The notes under the pieces were generated by a model, which made no database searches, was not told where the DNA came from, and saw only the letters and a program-made list of their open reading frames with translations. Shown piece by piece: positions 1-6,789 of a DNA stretch of 9,996 bases. Origin of the DNA: Erysipelotrichaceae bacterium (GTDB taxonomy: Bacteria > Bacillota_I > Bacilli_A > Erysipelotrichales > Erysipelotrichaceae). The DNA is taken from contig JAEDOA010000053.1 in assembly GCA_016302195.1 (NCBI GenBank), positions 1 to 9,996 of the forward strand. Reading direction: 5' to 3'. The position numbers were made by a program, and so were the translations under genes. Position 1 is the stretch's first letter. Each line of letters opens with the position of its first letter.

Positions 1-595
1 AGTTTTTCTGGGGCAACTCTTCTGGCATCTGATAAATAGATTTCATGATGCATTCTTGTATTAGAAAAGTCATTAATGTAGCCGTTTTCCTTTATAAACT
101 TGTCCATTAGCGTAATTGTGTCAGGTTCATCATCATATGAACCAATATGCATGATTTGAACGCATAGTCCTTCTTCGATTGTAAGAAATTTGGCATTTGA
201 GCAATCAATTCCTTTCTTGGTTTTCACTTGTTGTTTTGCCCAGTTAAAGTCTTTCTCACTTACAAAATCTGGTAGTCTAATAACAGATATCCACTGAAAT
301 GCGTCTTTTCTTGAATAATCTATCTGCGTTACTCCTTGCTGCCACCAAAAGCCTTCTAAAGGTGGAACAACATAGTCAAAATATCCTTCAATACGATAAT
401 CTGTTAGTTTACTCATCTTTATTGTAAAGGCCAGGGCATAAAGTATTGAGATTGAATTTTTATATTCACCATCTTCTTTATTAGGATCGCCACAACTCTT
501 TACAGCTGTATAGTTCATTTTAGGAATTGTTACTATTTCAGGTTTTTTCTTCGGTAAAAAAATTCTTTATATTCCTTCTTGAAGTCAAATGCCAT
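1..595 (-). pseudogene. GyrI-like small-molecule-binding domain protein, frameshifted near the N-terminus and cut by the window edge
   Basis: Translated by hand on the minus strand. ATG at 595 follows an AGAAAGGAAA ribosome binding site and opens MAFDFKKEYKEF, after which that frame stops within a few codons. From the A7 run at 556-562 onward, the neighbouring frame stays open to position 1 with LPKKKPEIVTIPKMNYTAV, then PPLEGFWWQQG, QWISVIRLPDFV, EEGLCVQIMHIGSYDDEP and HHEIYLSDARRVAPEK. These motifs belong to the roughly 205-210 residue GyrI-like (effector-binding, SbmC/AraC-effector type) proteins common in Firmicutes, so only the last ten or so residues should be missing. One extra base in the homopolymer would restore MAFDFKKEYKEFFLPKKKPE. 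Family members bind small hydrophobic or cationic compounds, and the cellular role here is unknown. The gene starts 17 nt after the acyltransferase stop, so the two are probably cotranscribed. A sequencing error is as likely as a real lesion. Confidence 0.85.
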
Positions 596-612
596 AATGG
601 TTTTCCTTTCTT

Positions 613-2808
613 CTATTGTTCATTGGCTAAATAATCAACAATATACTCAAATAGCTGCTGATTACCTTGTTGATTTAGATGAACCATGTCGGCTAAATAG
701 TACTCTTTATGGTTGTTCAATATGTCCTTGAAGGAAATAATGTTCTCACAACTGATATCTGTTGGTTGTGATGTTGTAATAATATATACCTCATTATCAC
801 TACATATATTTAATATGCTTTGATATGTTTCTTCATTTAGTTTGTATGAGGAATCAACAACTATCATAACCTTGTAGTTTAATGTATTTTCATCTTTAGC
901 TTTTTGAATTTGAGATAATAATAACTGATCATCAAGATATTTTTCTGTAATAAAATTTGCCTCAGGATATTTATCGGTTAATAAATCATATAGTCCTGTT
1001 AATAAATCATTACCGAAGAAACTCATTTTGCTTCTTAGCTGATTCTCGTGTTTGTTTATCGCATCTTCTTTCATCTTTTCAAGTTGCTGATATTTAACTT
1101 GATAGATAGAATTAAAGATTAATTCTGCATAGGCTTTTCTTCCTGCTGGCTGCAAATGAATATCATCAGAATAAAACCAATCGCTATGACCGCTAGAATA
1201 CTGTTGCCAATCGATCAAGTGGGCATTGTCGTATTTTTTGACAAATTCTCTCAGTTTATCATTAACATGGACATCCTTATCATTTGTCACTGTAACCCAG
1301 AAAACATCATTTTCACCGCAATAGCTCATAATATTGTCTTTGACATATTCAGGTACATCACCGTTTGTACCTGCATGAATTACAACTGGGCCCTGAATAG
1401 TTAATGACTTGATTATTTCTGCCATTACCCAACCGCTTCTTGATACTTCAGCATCTACATAACCGTTTTCGAATTGACTTCTTAAATTATTTGCTGCGCC
1501 AAGCATAACTGAGTCACCGATGCATACAACTGGAAGCTTGCTTACAGTTTCCTTAATCTGTTCTTCATTTGGTTCTAACTCGCTTAACAGCTTTTCCCAG
1601 GCATCATTTTCCTGTTTTAATTTTTCGGCATATTCAGCTTTTTGTTTTTCTATTTCAGCTGCGCTATCCGCTAGCTGTTGCTGAAGCTGTTTCATTTCCT
1701 CACTATGGTCTTCAGCGATAATATACTTATATCCCCCTAAACCACTAAAGAGTAAAACAATAACTAATACAACCAACTGTATTTTTTTAAGATTCTTTCT
1801 TTTTGATAAGGCAAAATGAATAATGAAACTAACAATAAATGTTATTAATGAAATGATTAAAGCATTAATATATATGTTATCCTGTTTTGTTGATAAAATC
1901 TGATATAGGTAGATAATTGGATATTGAACTAGATATACTTCGTAGGAAATTGTTGAGATAAATGAAAATATTTTTTCAACGAAGTTTTCTTTTGTTTGAT
2001 CAATCGATATCGCGCATTCAATGATTATACAGCTTATCATGCTTGAAATCAGCATTGCTGGAGCAAATAGCTTACTTGAAGAATCTACAATAAAAAATAA
2101 TATTATTATAAATACAAGTGAACCATAATAAATTGTTTTAAAGAAATTCTGGTGACTGATATTGTAAATTTGTAAATAATGATGAATAAAACTGATTGCT
2201 ACGCCTAAAAGAAGGGAGAATACTCTAGAGAAACTATTGTAATAGACACTTGTTATTGGGGCTTTAGCGCTGTATACAAAGAAGAAAATAGTAAATGCAA
2301 CAGCAAGCAATGAAGAAATAACAGATGGCATCCATTTAGCTAACTTCTTAGTTGATTTGATCAATAAAAAGATAATAGGGTACACTAATTCAAACTGAAG
2401 CAGTATCGCAATATACCAAAAATGCATAAATGGTGAAGTAGTATGTCTGGCAAAATAGTCCTGGTTAGCTGCTATTTGCCAAAAGTTGTTATAGCCTAGT
2501 AAAACAGAAGTTGTTTCAGGTTTTAAACTTACCCATATTACATCTTTTATTAGAGAAATTGATGCAACTGATATTAATACAACAACAAATAAAGGAATGT
2601 AGATCTTTTTAAATCTTGAGATATAGTGCTTTTTTAAGTCTACTTTGCCTTTTTTTAGTAGTGATCTAGTAGTTAGATAACCACTTAAAACAAAAAAGCA
2701 GCATACAGCTAGATAACCACCTTTTAATAATCCTAAATGGTACAATAGCACCGCTAAGCATAATATTGCTCTAAATATATCTAACATAATAAAACGTTTC
2801 TTTTCCAT
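613..2808 (-). CDS. OatA-like membrane O-acyltransferase with C-terminal SGNH hydrolase domain plus a second degenerate SGNH domain
   Basis: 731 residues, start ATG with GAGG 8 nt upstream. Residues 8-355 are an acyltransferase-3 membrane domain with about ten hydrophobic segments; family features are RAILCLAVLLYH at 13-24 and HFWYI at 129-133. A charged coiled coil (about 366-422) leads to an extracytoplasmic SGNH domain (427-570) with GDS (Ser433), HAGTN (Asn482) and DDIH (Asp548, His551). Proteins of this build transfer acyl groups across the membrane to cell-wall sugars, for example O-acetylation of muramic acid by OatA, which blocks lysozyme. The acceptor here could instead be another envelope polymer. 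Unusually, about 150 further residues (580-731) look like a second SGNH fold: FFGNDLL at 597-603 aligns with CIGDSVM, and DMVH at 707-710 with DDIH, but the catalytic serine and block-III asparagine are lost. It has its own promoter and is followed by the GyrI-like gene. Confidence 0.88.
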   Translation of the reverse strand: MEKKRFIMLDIFRAILCLAVLLYHLGLLKGGYLAVCCFFVLSGYLTTRSLLKKGKVDLKKHYISRFKKIYIPLFVVVLISVASISLIKDVIWVSLKPETTSVLLGYNNFWQIAANQDYFARHTTSPFMHFWYIAILLQFELVYPIIFLLIKSTKKLAKWMPSVISSLLAVAFTIFFFVYSAKAPITSVYYNSFSRVFSLLLGVAISFIHHYLQIYNISHQNFFKTIYYGSLVFIIILFFIVDSSSKLFAPAMLISSMISCIIIECAISIDQTKENFVEKIFSFISTISYEVYLVQYPIIYLYQILSTKQDNIYINALIISLITFIVSFIIHFALSKRKNLKKIQLVVLVIVLLFSGLGGYKYIIAEDHSEEMKQLQQQLADSAAEIEKQKAEYAEKLKQENDAWEKLLSELEPNEEQIKETVSKLPVVCIGDSVMLGAANNLRSQFENGYVDAEVSRSGWVMAEIIKSLTIQGPVVIHAGTNGDVPEYVKDNIMSYCGENDVFWVTVTNDKDVHVNDKLREFVKKYDNAHLIDWQQYSSGHSDWFYSDDIHLQPAGRKAYAELIFNSIYQVKYQQLEKMKEDAINKHENQLRSKMSFFGNDLLTGLYDLLTDKYPEANFITEKYLDDQLLLSQIQKAKDENTLNYKVMIVVDSSYKLNEETYQSILNICSDNEVYIITTSQPTDISCENIISFKDILNNHKEYYLADMVHLNQQGNQQLFEYIVDYLANEQ

Positions 2809-2836
2809 TTGATGACCTCAATTCTTTTACTTTCTA

Positions 2837-2845
2837 ATTATAGCA
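2837..2845 (-). promoter_or_regulatory. Extended -10 promoter of the acyltransferase gene
   Basis: Read on the minus strand, this is TGC followed by a perfect TATAAT, an extended -10 element ending 29 nt before the ATG at 2808. The -35 position falls in the T-rich tail of the preceding terminator and has no good TTGACA match, as expected for an extended -10 promoter. It separates the acyltransferase unit from the DUF4230 unit. Confidence 0.65.
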
Positions 2846-2857
2846 TAGCCACCATAT

Positions 2858-2884
2858 AAAAAAACTGTTACATTTAAGTAACAG
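2858..2884 (-). terminator. Rho-independent terminator of the DUF4230/small-peptide unit
   Basis: On the minus strand CTGTTAC, a 6-nt loop and GTAACAG form a perfect 7-bp stem (8 bp with the flanking A-T pair), directly followed by seven T. It lies 12 nt after the stop of the small hydrophobic peptide and just upstream of the acyltransferase promoter. Confidence 0.92.
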
Positions 2885-2895
2885 TCAAATAGACC

Positions 2896-2979
2896 TTATC
2901 TTGTAAATAATAAGAATAAGTAAACAAGCACAATTGCTGCAAGTACTACAGCTGCAATTTTAATAAGTAAGCTTTTCAT
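2896..2979 (-). CDS. Small single-span hydrophobic membrane peptide (27 aa), not recognised
   Basis: A 27-codon ORF starting MKSLLIKIAAVVLAAIVL and ending in a TAA stop. A strong AAGGAGA ribosome binding site (2984-2990) lies 4 nt before the ATG, and the ORF begins 11 nt after the DUF4230 stop codon. Two lysines precede a run of about 18 hydrophobic residues and a single Arg ends the chain, which gives one membrane span with little outside it. The intrinsic terminator follows 12 nt after the stop. The strong Shine-Dalgarno, close coupling and terminator placement argue for real translation. The function is unknown: it could be a small subunit or regulator of the DUF4230 protein, a toxin-like membrane peptide, or an independent small protein. 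No family could be assigned. Confidence 0.72.
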   Translation of the reverse strand: MKSLLIKIAAVVLAAIVLVYLFLLFTR

Positions 2980-2990
2980 GATATCTCCTT

Positions 2991-3761
2991 TTAATAGTAT
3001 GTTTCCTCTACATCAACAAATTCTATATCGTATTGTTCTTCATCGAGAATATTGTATATGAATGATTTAATAACTTTTTTCGCATTTTCCTTTGCGTTTA
3101 CAAACAAACCATTAGCTATTGCTTGTTTATAAGCTTCCTCTACTAACGCTGTTTTCTTATTTTCCAAAGTTTCGTCAGTAATATCATTAAAGATTGATTC
3201 AGATCTGTAAATTGGTACATAGGAACCAGCTACGATGTCTTTTGTAAATAGAGATGGTGATGGCAACTCAATGATAATTTTTCCTTTAACGTCATCATGA
3301 GGAAGAGTTTTTTCTATTTTTAATGCTTCAAAATCGTATCCAGCCGTTAAATGAACATCAAAAGAGAAAATACATACACTTCTAGTTAATGGGATATCAA
3401 CAACATTTACTAATTGTCTTGATTCATTTATTACTCCTACTTGAGTAATATAGGCTTCTTGGGTGCATAGTTCACCAATGTCTTTGAGAGTTAACTTGGC
3501 AATTTTATCTCTTTCTATATCTTTTTGGATGAACATTGGTAAAATAATTATTGCAAGAATAACTATTCCAGCAATTATTGCCCATGGAACAATTCTCCGT
3601 TTCATCTTTTTTAATTTTGTTTTTATTTTCGAAATAGCGCTTCCCTCATTTTTTTTATCACTTGTTATCTCATCCTCAATGTCCTCAATTATTTCTTCAA
3701 CTATTTCTGAGAGTTCCTCTTTATCTTCGGTTTTTACAACTTCATTATTATCTTCACTCAT
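2991..3761 (-). CDS. DUF4230 domain-containing single-pass membrane protein
   Basis: 256 residues. The ATG is preceded by AAGGGGGAAAA at suitable spacing. The N-terminal 35 residues are very acidic (EEIIEDIEDE) and probably helical. A basic stretch (KIKTKLKKMKRR, 45-56) precedes one transmembrane helix (about 58-78), giving an N-in orientation by the positive-inside rule. The rest (about 85-256) matches the DUF4230 pattern: LCTQEAYITQVGVI, a beta-rich core with AGYDFEALKIEK and GKIIIELPSP, then the helical EEAYKQAIANGLFVNAKENAKKVIKSFI near the C-terminus. The biochemical function of DUF4230 is not established. The 27-residue peptide gene starts 11 nt after the stop and the pair ends at a terminator, so they form a two-gene unit. 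The unusually long acidic cytoplasmic tail could contact a partner; that is inference. Confidence 0.85.
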   Translation of the reverse strand: MSEDNNEVVKTEDKEELSEIVEEIIEDIEDEITSDKKNEGSAISKIKTKLKKMKRRIVPWAIIAGIVILAIIILPMFIQKDIERDKIAKLTLKDIGELCTQEAYITQVGVINESRQLVNVVDIPLTRSVCIFSFDVHLTAGYDFEALKIEKTLPHDDVKGKIIIELPSPSLFTKDIVAGSYVPIYRSESIFNDITDETLENKKTALVEEAYKQAIANGLFVNAKENAKKVIKSFIYNILDEEQYDIEFVDVEETYY

Positions 3762-3792
3762 TTTAAATTTTCCCCCTTAATTTATTAATATT

Positions 3793-3798
3793 ATAGAA
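3793..3798 (-). promoter_or_regulatory. -10 box upstream of the DUF4230 gene
   Basis: The minus strand reads TTCTATAATATTAAT, a perfect TATAAT about 31 nt before the ATG at 3761. The sequence 17 nt further upstream matches TTGACA poorly. The intergenic gap is divergent, with the GNAT promoter on the other strand about 65 nt away. Confidence 0.5.
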
Positions 3799-3859
3799 CA
3801 TTGACTTTATAAATTAAAGAGAACAACGTTGCGTGCAGTTAATTTTTTTCAAGAAAACG

Positions 3860-3868
3860 TGCTAAAAT
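3860..3868 (+). promoter_or_regulatory. Extended -10 promoter placing +1 at the GNAT start codon
   Basis: TGC followed by TAAAAT (5/6 to TATAAT). If the last base is -7, position +1 is 3875, which is the A of the ATG. No Shine-Dalgarno-like sequence lies between this box and the ATG, so the transcript may be leaderless. The -35 region is only T-rich. Confidence 0.45.
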
Positions 3869-3874
3869 AAAATT

Positions 3875-4662
3875 ATGAATGAAGTGTTTTTTACTGTTGA
3901 AAGACAATTTTGCCAAAAAGATGTTGAACAGTTTATTGATGGTATTGATTCAAAGCAGAAATACCAGTTTTTTAAGCAGGCTAAAAAGAAAGACAGGGAA
4001 GTATTTGTTGTCAAAAAAATGATATAGTAATAGGGTTATATGTGTTTCTTTTTATCGAAGATGAAAAATATTTGGAGTTGTTGTTTTACTTATCAAATGA
4101 AACTAGAGCTTTTGATTATTTACTGCTTTATTTATCAGACAATTATAAGGAATTTAAAATAGATTTTGTCTTTGATAAAGATGAAAAGATGGTTGAGAGC
4201 TTAAAGAAATATAATTGCATCTTTGAAAAAGATCAATATGTTATGAAACTTAAAGATTATAAACCAGTTAATATTACTAATAATATCGTTAATTATTGTG
4301 AGAAATATAGAGATCAATACACTCAATTGCACAGCAAGGATGTTTATTGGACAGCAGATAAAGTAATAAATAGTCCAGAGCAGTTTAAGATTTTTTTGTG
4401 TCTTGTAGATAATCAGGTCGTTGGCTACGTTGATATGAGTTACTGTTTCACGGTTAATCAACCTTTTGACGTATTTGTTAAAAAAGAATATCGTAACAGG
4501 GGAATATGCAAAGAAATGCTTACTGTTGCGATTAATAGTAATGAAAATAGACAGGTTGAGTTAACAGTTGATTATGATAATGAATTTGCGATAAAGGCCT
4601 ATAGAAGTATGGGCTTTGAGAATGTTGGTAATTTAATTAGTACTGTTCATATGTTTTTATAA
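3875..4662 (+). pseudogene. Full span of the GNAT N-acetyltransferase gene, interrupted by a homopolymer frameshift
   Basis: ATG at 3875 opens a 50-codon frame (MNEVFFTVERQFCQKD to REVFVVKKMI) that stops at TAG 4025-4027. The adjacent frame, entered at the A7 run at 4013-4019, reads KKNDIVIGLYVFLFIEDEKY straight into the long downstream ORF. The sequence VFVVKKNDIVIGLYVFL is typical of paired GNAT beta strands, so the two parts are one gene of about 262 residues with one base missing from the run. Restored, it would be a two-lobed GNAT: a degenerate N-terminal lobe (about 1-125) and a catalytic C-terminal lobe. Whether the lesion is real, slippage-prone or a sequencing error cannot be decided here. 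Confidence 0.8.
4042..4662 (+). CDS. GNAT family N-acetyltransferase, intact C-terminal reading frame
   Basis: This 206-residue open frame begins at GTG 4042 (weak AGGG six nt upstream) and holds the catalytic lobe. The acetyl-CoA pyrophosphate-binding motif is VKKEYRNRGICKEML, with RNRGIC as the Q/RxxGxG/A loop, preceded by the strand VVGYVDMSYCF. Motif B is NEFAIKAYRSMGFENVG near the C-terminus. Such enzymes move an acetyl group from acetyl-CoA to an amine; the substrate cannot be read from the sequence. The GTG is probably not the native start, because homologous-looking coding sequence continues upstream in a shifted frame to 3875, but it might allow translation of a shortened protein. 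The macro-domain gene starts 18 nt after the stop, so GNAT and macro are probably cotranscribed. Confidence 0.8.
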   Translation: MFLFIEDEKYLELLFYLSNETRAFDYLLLYLSDNYKEFKIDFVFDKDEKMVESLKKYNCIFEKDQYVMKLKDYKPVNITNNIVNYCEKYRDQYTQLHSKDVYWTADKVINSPEQFKIFLCLVDNQVVGYVDMSYCFTVNQPFDVFVKKEYRNRGICKEMLTVAINSNENRQVELTVDYDNEFAIKAYRSMGFENVGNLISTVHMFL

Positions 4663-4680
4663 ATACTAAGGGGTGATAAT

Positions 4681-5655
4681 ATGCCATTTGATATTATTGA
4701 TAGAAATATTGTGGAAATGAACTGTGATGCTATTGTCAATTCAGCTAATCATTTGGTAGCAGTTGGTAGTGGGGTTGATTATCAGATTTACCAAAAAGCA
4801 GGAGAACAACTGTTTAAAGCTAGAGAGAAAATAGGAGTAATCGATTATGGCCAAGCAGTTATCACGGATGGATATAATCTCGCTGCTAAAAAAATTATTC
4901 ACACTGTCTCGCCGGTATATGATGGAACTAATAGTTGTAAAGAATTGTTAGAGAACTGTTATAAAAACAGTTTGAGACTGGCCTACCAAAACAATTGTAA
5001 ATCAATCGCTTTACCGCTATTAGCAAGTGGTAATAATGGTTTTCCTAAGGATATAGCTTTAAATATTGCCAATAAGGCAATAAATGAGTTTATGGAAAAC
5101 TGTGATGAGATTAACATATACTTAATTGTTTATAGTAAAAAGGATATATCTGAAGGATTAGCCAATGAGCAATCAATCAACTCTTTTATTAATAGAAATC
5201 TAATACATAATCGCAATGAGCAAATCAAGAACTTCTTTTTTAGCGCTTCAAATGTAGAGAAAGAGAACTGTTGTGTTAGTTGTGATTCTTACTGTGGGAT
5301 AGTAAAGCATGAAAGCTTCTCAGAAAGTCTATTAAGGCTTATTGATGAGAGAGATTTAAAAGATTCTCAAGTTTATAATAAGGCTAATGTTTCCAGACAG
5401 ACTTTTTCAAAAATAAGATGCAATAAAAATTATAATCCTGATAAAAATACTGCTCTTGCTTTAGCAATCGCTCTTAAACTTGATTTGAATGATACCCAAC
5501 AACTAATAGCCAAAGCAGGATATGTTCTATCGGATAGCATCGTAGCAGATTTAATAGTAAAATATTTTATCACCCAGAAAAATTACGATATTATCAAAAT
5601 TAATGAAACGCTATATGCCTATTCCTGCAAACTGTTGGGTAGTAAAATGATTTAA
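4681..5655 (+). CDS. Macro domain protein with Cys-rich linker and C-terminal HTH-like domain
   Basis: 324 residues; AAGGGGTG lies 6 nt before the ATG. Residues 1-160 are a macro (ADP-ribose-binding) domain: DAIVNSAN (16-23), the first ligand loop GSGVDYQI (29-36), and LPLLASGNNGFPKDIAL (111-127) as the phosphate-binding loop. Macro domains bind or hydrolyse ADP-ribose or its derivatives. A linker carries a tight cysteine cluster, CCVSCDSYC (197-205), possibly a metal or redox site. Residues 213-312 form a helical, HTH-like domain (SQVYNKANVSRQTFSKIR, then ALALAIALKLDLNDTQQLI and AGYVLS) that recurs in Firmicutes fused to macro and other stress-related domains. It may bind nucleic acid or act as a sensor adaptor. 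The gene follows GNAT closely and ends at a terminator before the VWA gene. Macro and TerY-like VWA genes are known to be neighbours in Ter-type stress systems. Confidence 0.9.
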   Translation: MPFDIIDRNIVEMNCDAIVNSANHLVAVGSGVDYQIYQKAGEQLFKAREKIGVIDYGQAVITDGYNLAAKKIIHTVSPVYDGTNSCKELLENCYKNSLRLAYQNNCKSIALPLLASGNNGFPKDIALNIANKAINEFMENCDEINIYLIVYSKKDISEGLANEQSINSFINRNLIHNRNEQIKNFFFSASNVEKENCCVSCDSYCGIVKHESFSESLLRLIDERDLKDSQVYNKANVSRQTFSKIRCNKNYNPDKNTALALAIALKLDLNDTQQLIAKAGYVLSDSIVADLIVKYFITQKNYDIIKINETLYAYSCKLLGSKMI

Positions 5656-5669
5656 TAAATAAGTAATTT

Positions 5670-5697
5670 GTCACTTTTCAAGTGACATTTTCTTTTT
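5670..5697 (+). terminator. Rho-independent terminator after the macro-domain gene
   Basis: GTCACTT, loop TTC and AAGTGAC form a perfect 7-bp stem followed by ATTTTCTTTTT and then another seven-T run at 5700-5706. It lies 15 nt past the stop codon and separates, at least partly, the GNAT-macro unit from the VWA gene. Confidence 0.9.
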
Positions 5698-5741
5698 GAT
5701 TTTTTTGTATATTTTATCTGTAAAGATTGGAGGAATTATAG

Positions 5742-6389
5742 ATGGAAAAGTATACAGAAATTATCTTTATTTTAGATCGCAGTGGTTCGATGGCTGGATT
5801 GGAAATGGATACAATAGGAGGCTATAATGCTACTATTGAAAAACAAAAAGCCCAGCAAGGCCAGGCAGTCGTATCAACAATTTTGTTTAATCATTACAGC
5901 AAGGTTATCTGTAATAGAGTAGATATTAATGAAGTAAAGAAGATGGATGAGAATGATTATCAGGTATATGGATCAACTTCTTTACTTGATGCTGTGGGTG
6001 GAGCTATTGTTCATGTTGAGAAAGTACATAAAATGTTAGGAAAAGCCAACTGTCCTGAAAAGACTATTTTTATCATAACTACAGATGGTTATGAGAATAG
6101 CTCAAAAGAATTCTCTTATAAAAAGGTCAAATCACTAATAAACAAACATGATGATTACCAATTCATTTTTATGGGAGCAAATATAGACGCTTATCAGGTG
6201 GCATCGGATATAGGTATTTCCAAAGATACAACGGTCAATTACTGTTGTGATCCCCAAGGTCAAAGATTATGCTTTAATTCAATAGATAATGCTATTAGTG
6301 ACATAAGAAAAAATGGAAAAATAAAATCAAACTCTTGGCGAGCTGAAAGTGATAATTACTACAATAAAAACACTAAAATGAGAAAATAG
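5742..6389 (+). CDS. VWA domain protein, TerY-like
   Basis: 215 residues; GGAGG lies 8 nt before the ATG. A single von Willebrand A domain fills about residues 5-190. The metal-ion-dependent adhesion site is complete: DRSGS (Asp12, Ser14, Ser16), Thr79 in GSTSLLDA, and Asp115 in TTDGYEN. There is no signal peptide or membrane segment, so it is cytoplasmic. The nearest recognisable group is the TerY-type VWA proteins, which act with phosphatase, kinase or Ter components in chemical and phage stress responses. No such partners are in this window apart from the macro-HTH gene just upstream. The basic tail (TKMRK) and residues beyond 190 look disordered. A terminator and an AT-rich gap (possible -10 TATATT near 5708) suggest separate or read-through transcription. 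TerY identity is an inference from motifs and the neighbour. Confidence 0.88.
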   Translation: MEKYTEIIFILDRSGSMAGLEMDTIGGYNATIEKQKAQQGQAVVSTILFNHYSKVICNRVDINEVKKMDENDYQVYGSTSLLDAVGGAIVHVEKVHKMLGKANCPEKTIFIITTDGYENSSKEFSYKKVKSLINKHDDYQFIFMGANIDAYQVASDIGISKDTTVNYCCDPQGQRLCFNSIDNAISDIRKNGKIKSNSWRAESDNYYNKNTKMRK

Positions 6390-6525
6390 AAAGATTGTAA
6401 GAGAGGTATGTTTATCAGGCAGTAATATCAACAACAACATTACTAATGCCTACTCTCGCAAATGCGCTTGTGGGTTTTAACCAATATGCTAATTTTGGCA
6501 GTATGAAAATGATGCTTTTTGCTTG
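6390..6525. other. Gap between convergent VWA and TIGR04076 genes with possible gene remnant
   Basis: No convincing gene is seen. A short plus-strand frame around 6405-6526 reads YVYQAVISTTTLLMPTLANA onward to MKMMLFAC and a stop; it is hydrophobic but has no start with a ribosome binding site. The opposite strand also has a hydrophobic open stretch (LAYWLKPTSAFARVGISNVV). Either could be the tail of a decayed membrane protein. I cannot assign a family. Confidence 0.3.
6498..6520 (+). terminator. Weak candidate terminator for the VWA gene
   Basis: GCAGTAT, a GAAA loop and ATGATGC form a 7-position stem with one mismatch and one G-U pair, followed by five T. It is the only hairpin with a T-run I see downstream of the VWA gene, and it is weak. 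Confidence 0.35.
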
Positions 6526-6789
6526 CTAATCGTCAATTCTTTCAATTTTAAAAATATTAAGGGTATCTACATCAGGGCAGCTAAAAATAGTTGTTCCCTT
6601 TTTTTGATTTGGTATTTCACCGCCATATCTCAATATGTCAATATAAGGAAAGGCAACATGTAAAGCCATGGGACATATTTTGCCTCTTTCAGTATCATAA
6701 TCAAAACTGTCACCAATCTTGTGACCTCTATGGCATTTCATTGTTCCTTTTTGATCTATTAAAGTAATTCTAATTTTTGGCCTATTCAT
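6526..6789 (-). CDS. TIGR04076 family small protein
   Basis: 87 residues. It fits the TIGR04076 pattern: beta-strand start KIRITLID, then a Cys/His pair in MKCHRGHKIGDSF (Cys19, His23), GKICPMALHVAFPYIDILRYGGEIP (Cys39, His44) and CPDVDTLNIFKI at the end (Cys71). The conserved Cys and His residues suggest metal or redox chemistry, but the family has no established function. The ATG overlaps the last 8 nt of the pyridoxal kinase gene (GATGAATAG), and its ribosome binding site AGGAG (6799-6803) lies inside the kinase reading frame, so the two are cotranscribed and probably translationally coupled. The length is usual for the family. Confidence 0.85.
   Translation of the reverse strand: MNRPKIRITLIDQKGTMKCHRGHKIGDSFDYDTERGKICPMALHVAFPYIDILRYGGEIPNQKKGTTIFSCPDVDTLNIFKIERIDD

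Noticed and set aside
1156..1404. Plus-strand open frame of 82 codons inside the acyltransferase gene
   Set aside because: It is antisense to the SGNH catalytic domain, lacks a ribosome binding site and has no recognisable protein features.
3463..3780. Plus-strand open frame opposite the DUF4230 N-terminus
   Set aside because: Its serine- and isoleucine-rich sequence is the mirror of the acidic/basic tail of DUF4230; a shadow frame without ribosome binding site.
3824..3831. CAACGTTG palindrome in the divergent DUF4230/GNAT gap
   Set aside because: An 8-bp palindrome on its own is too short and unrepeated to call an operator.
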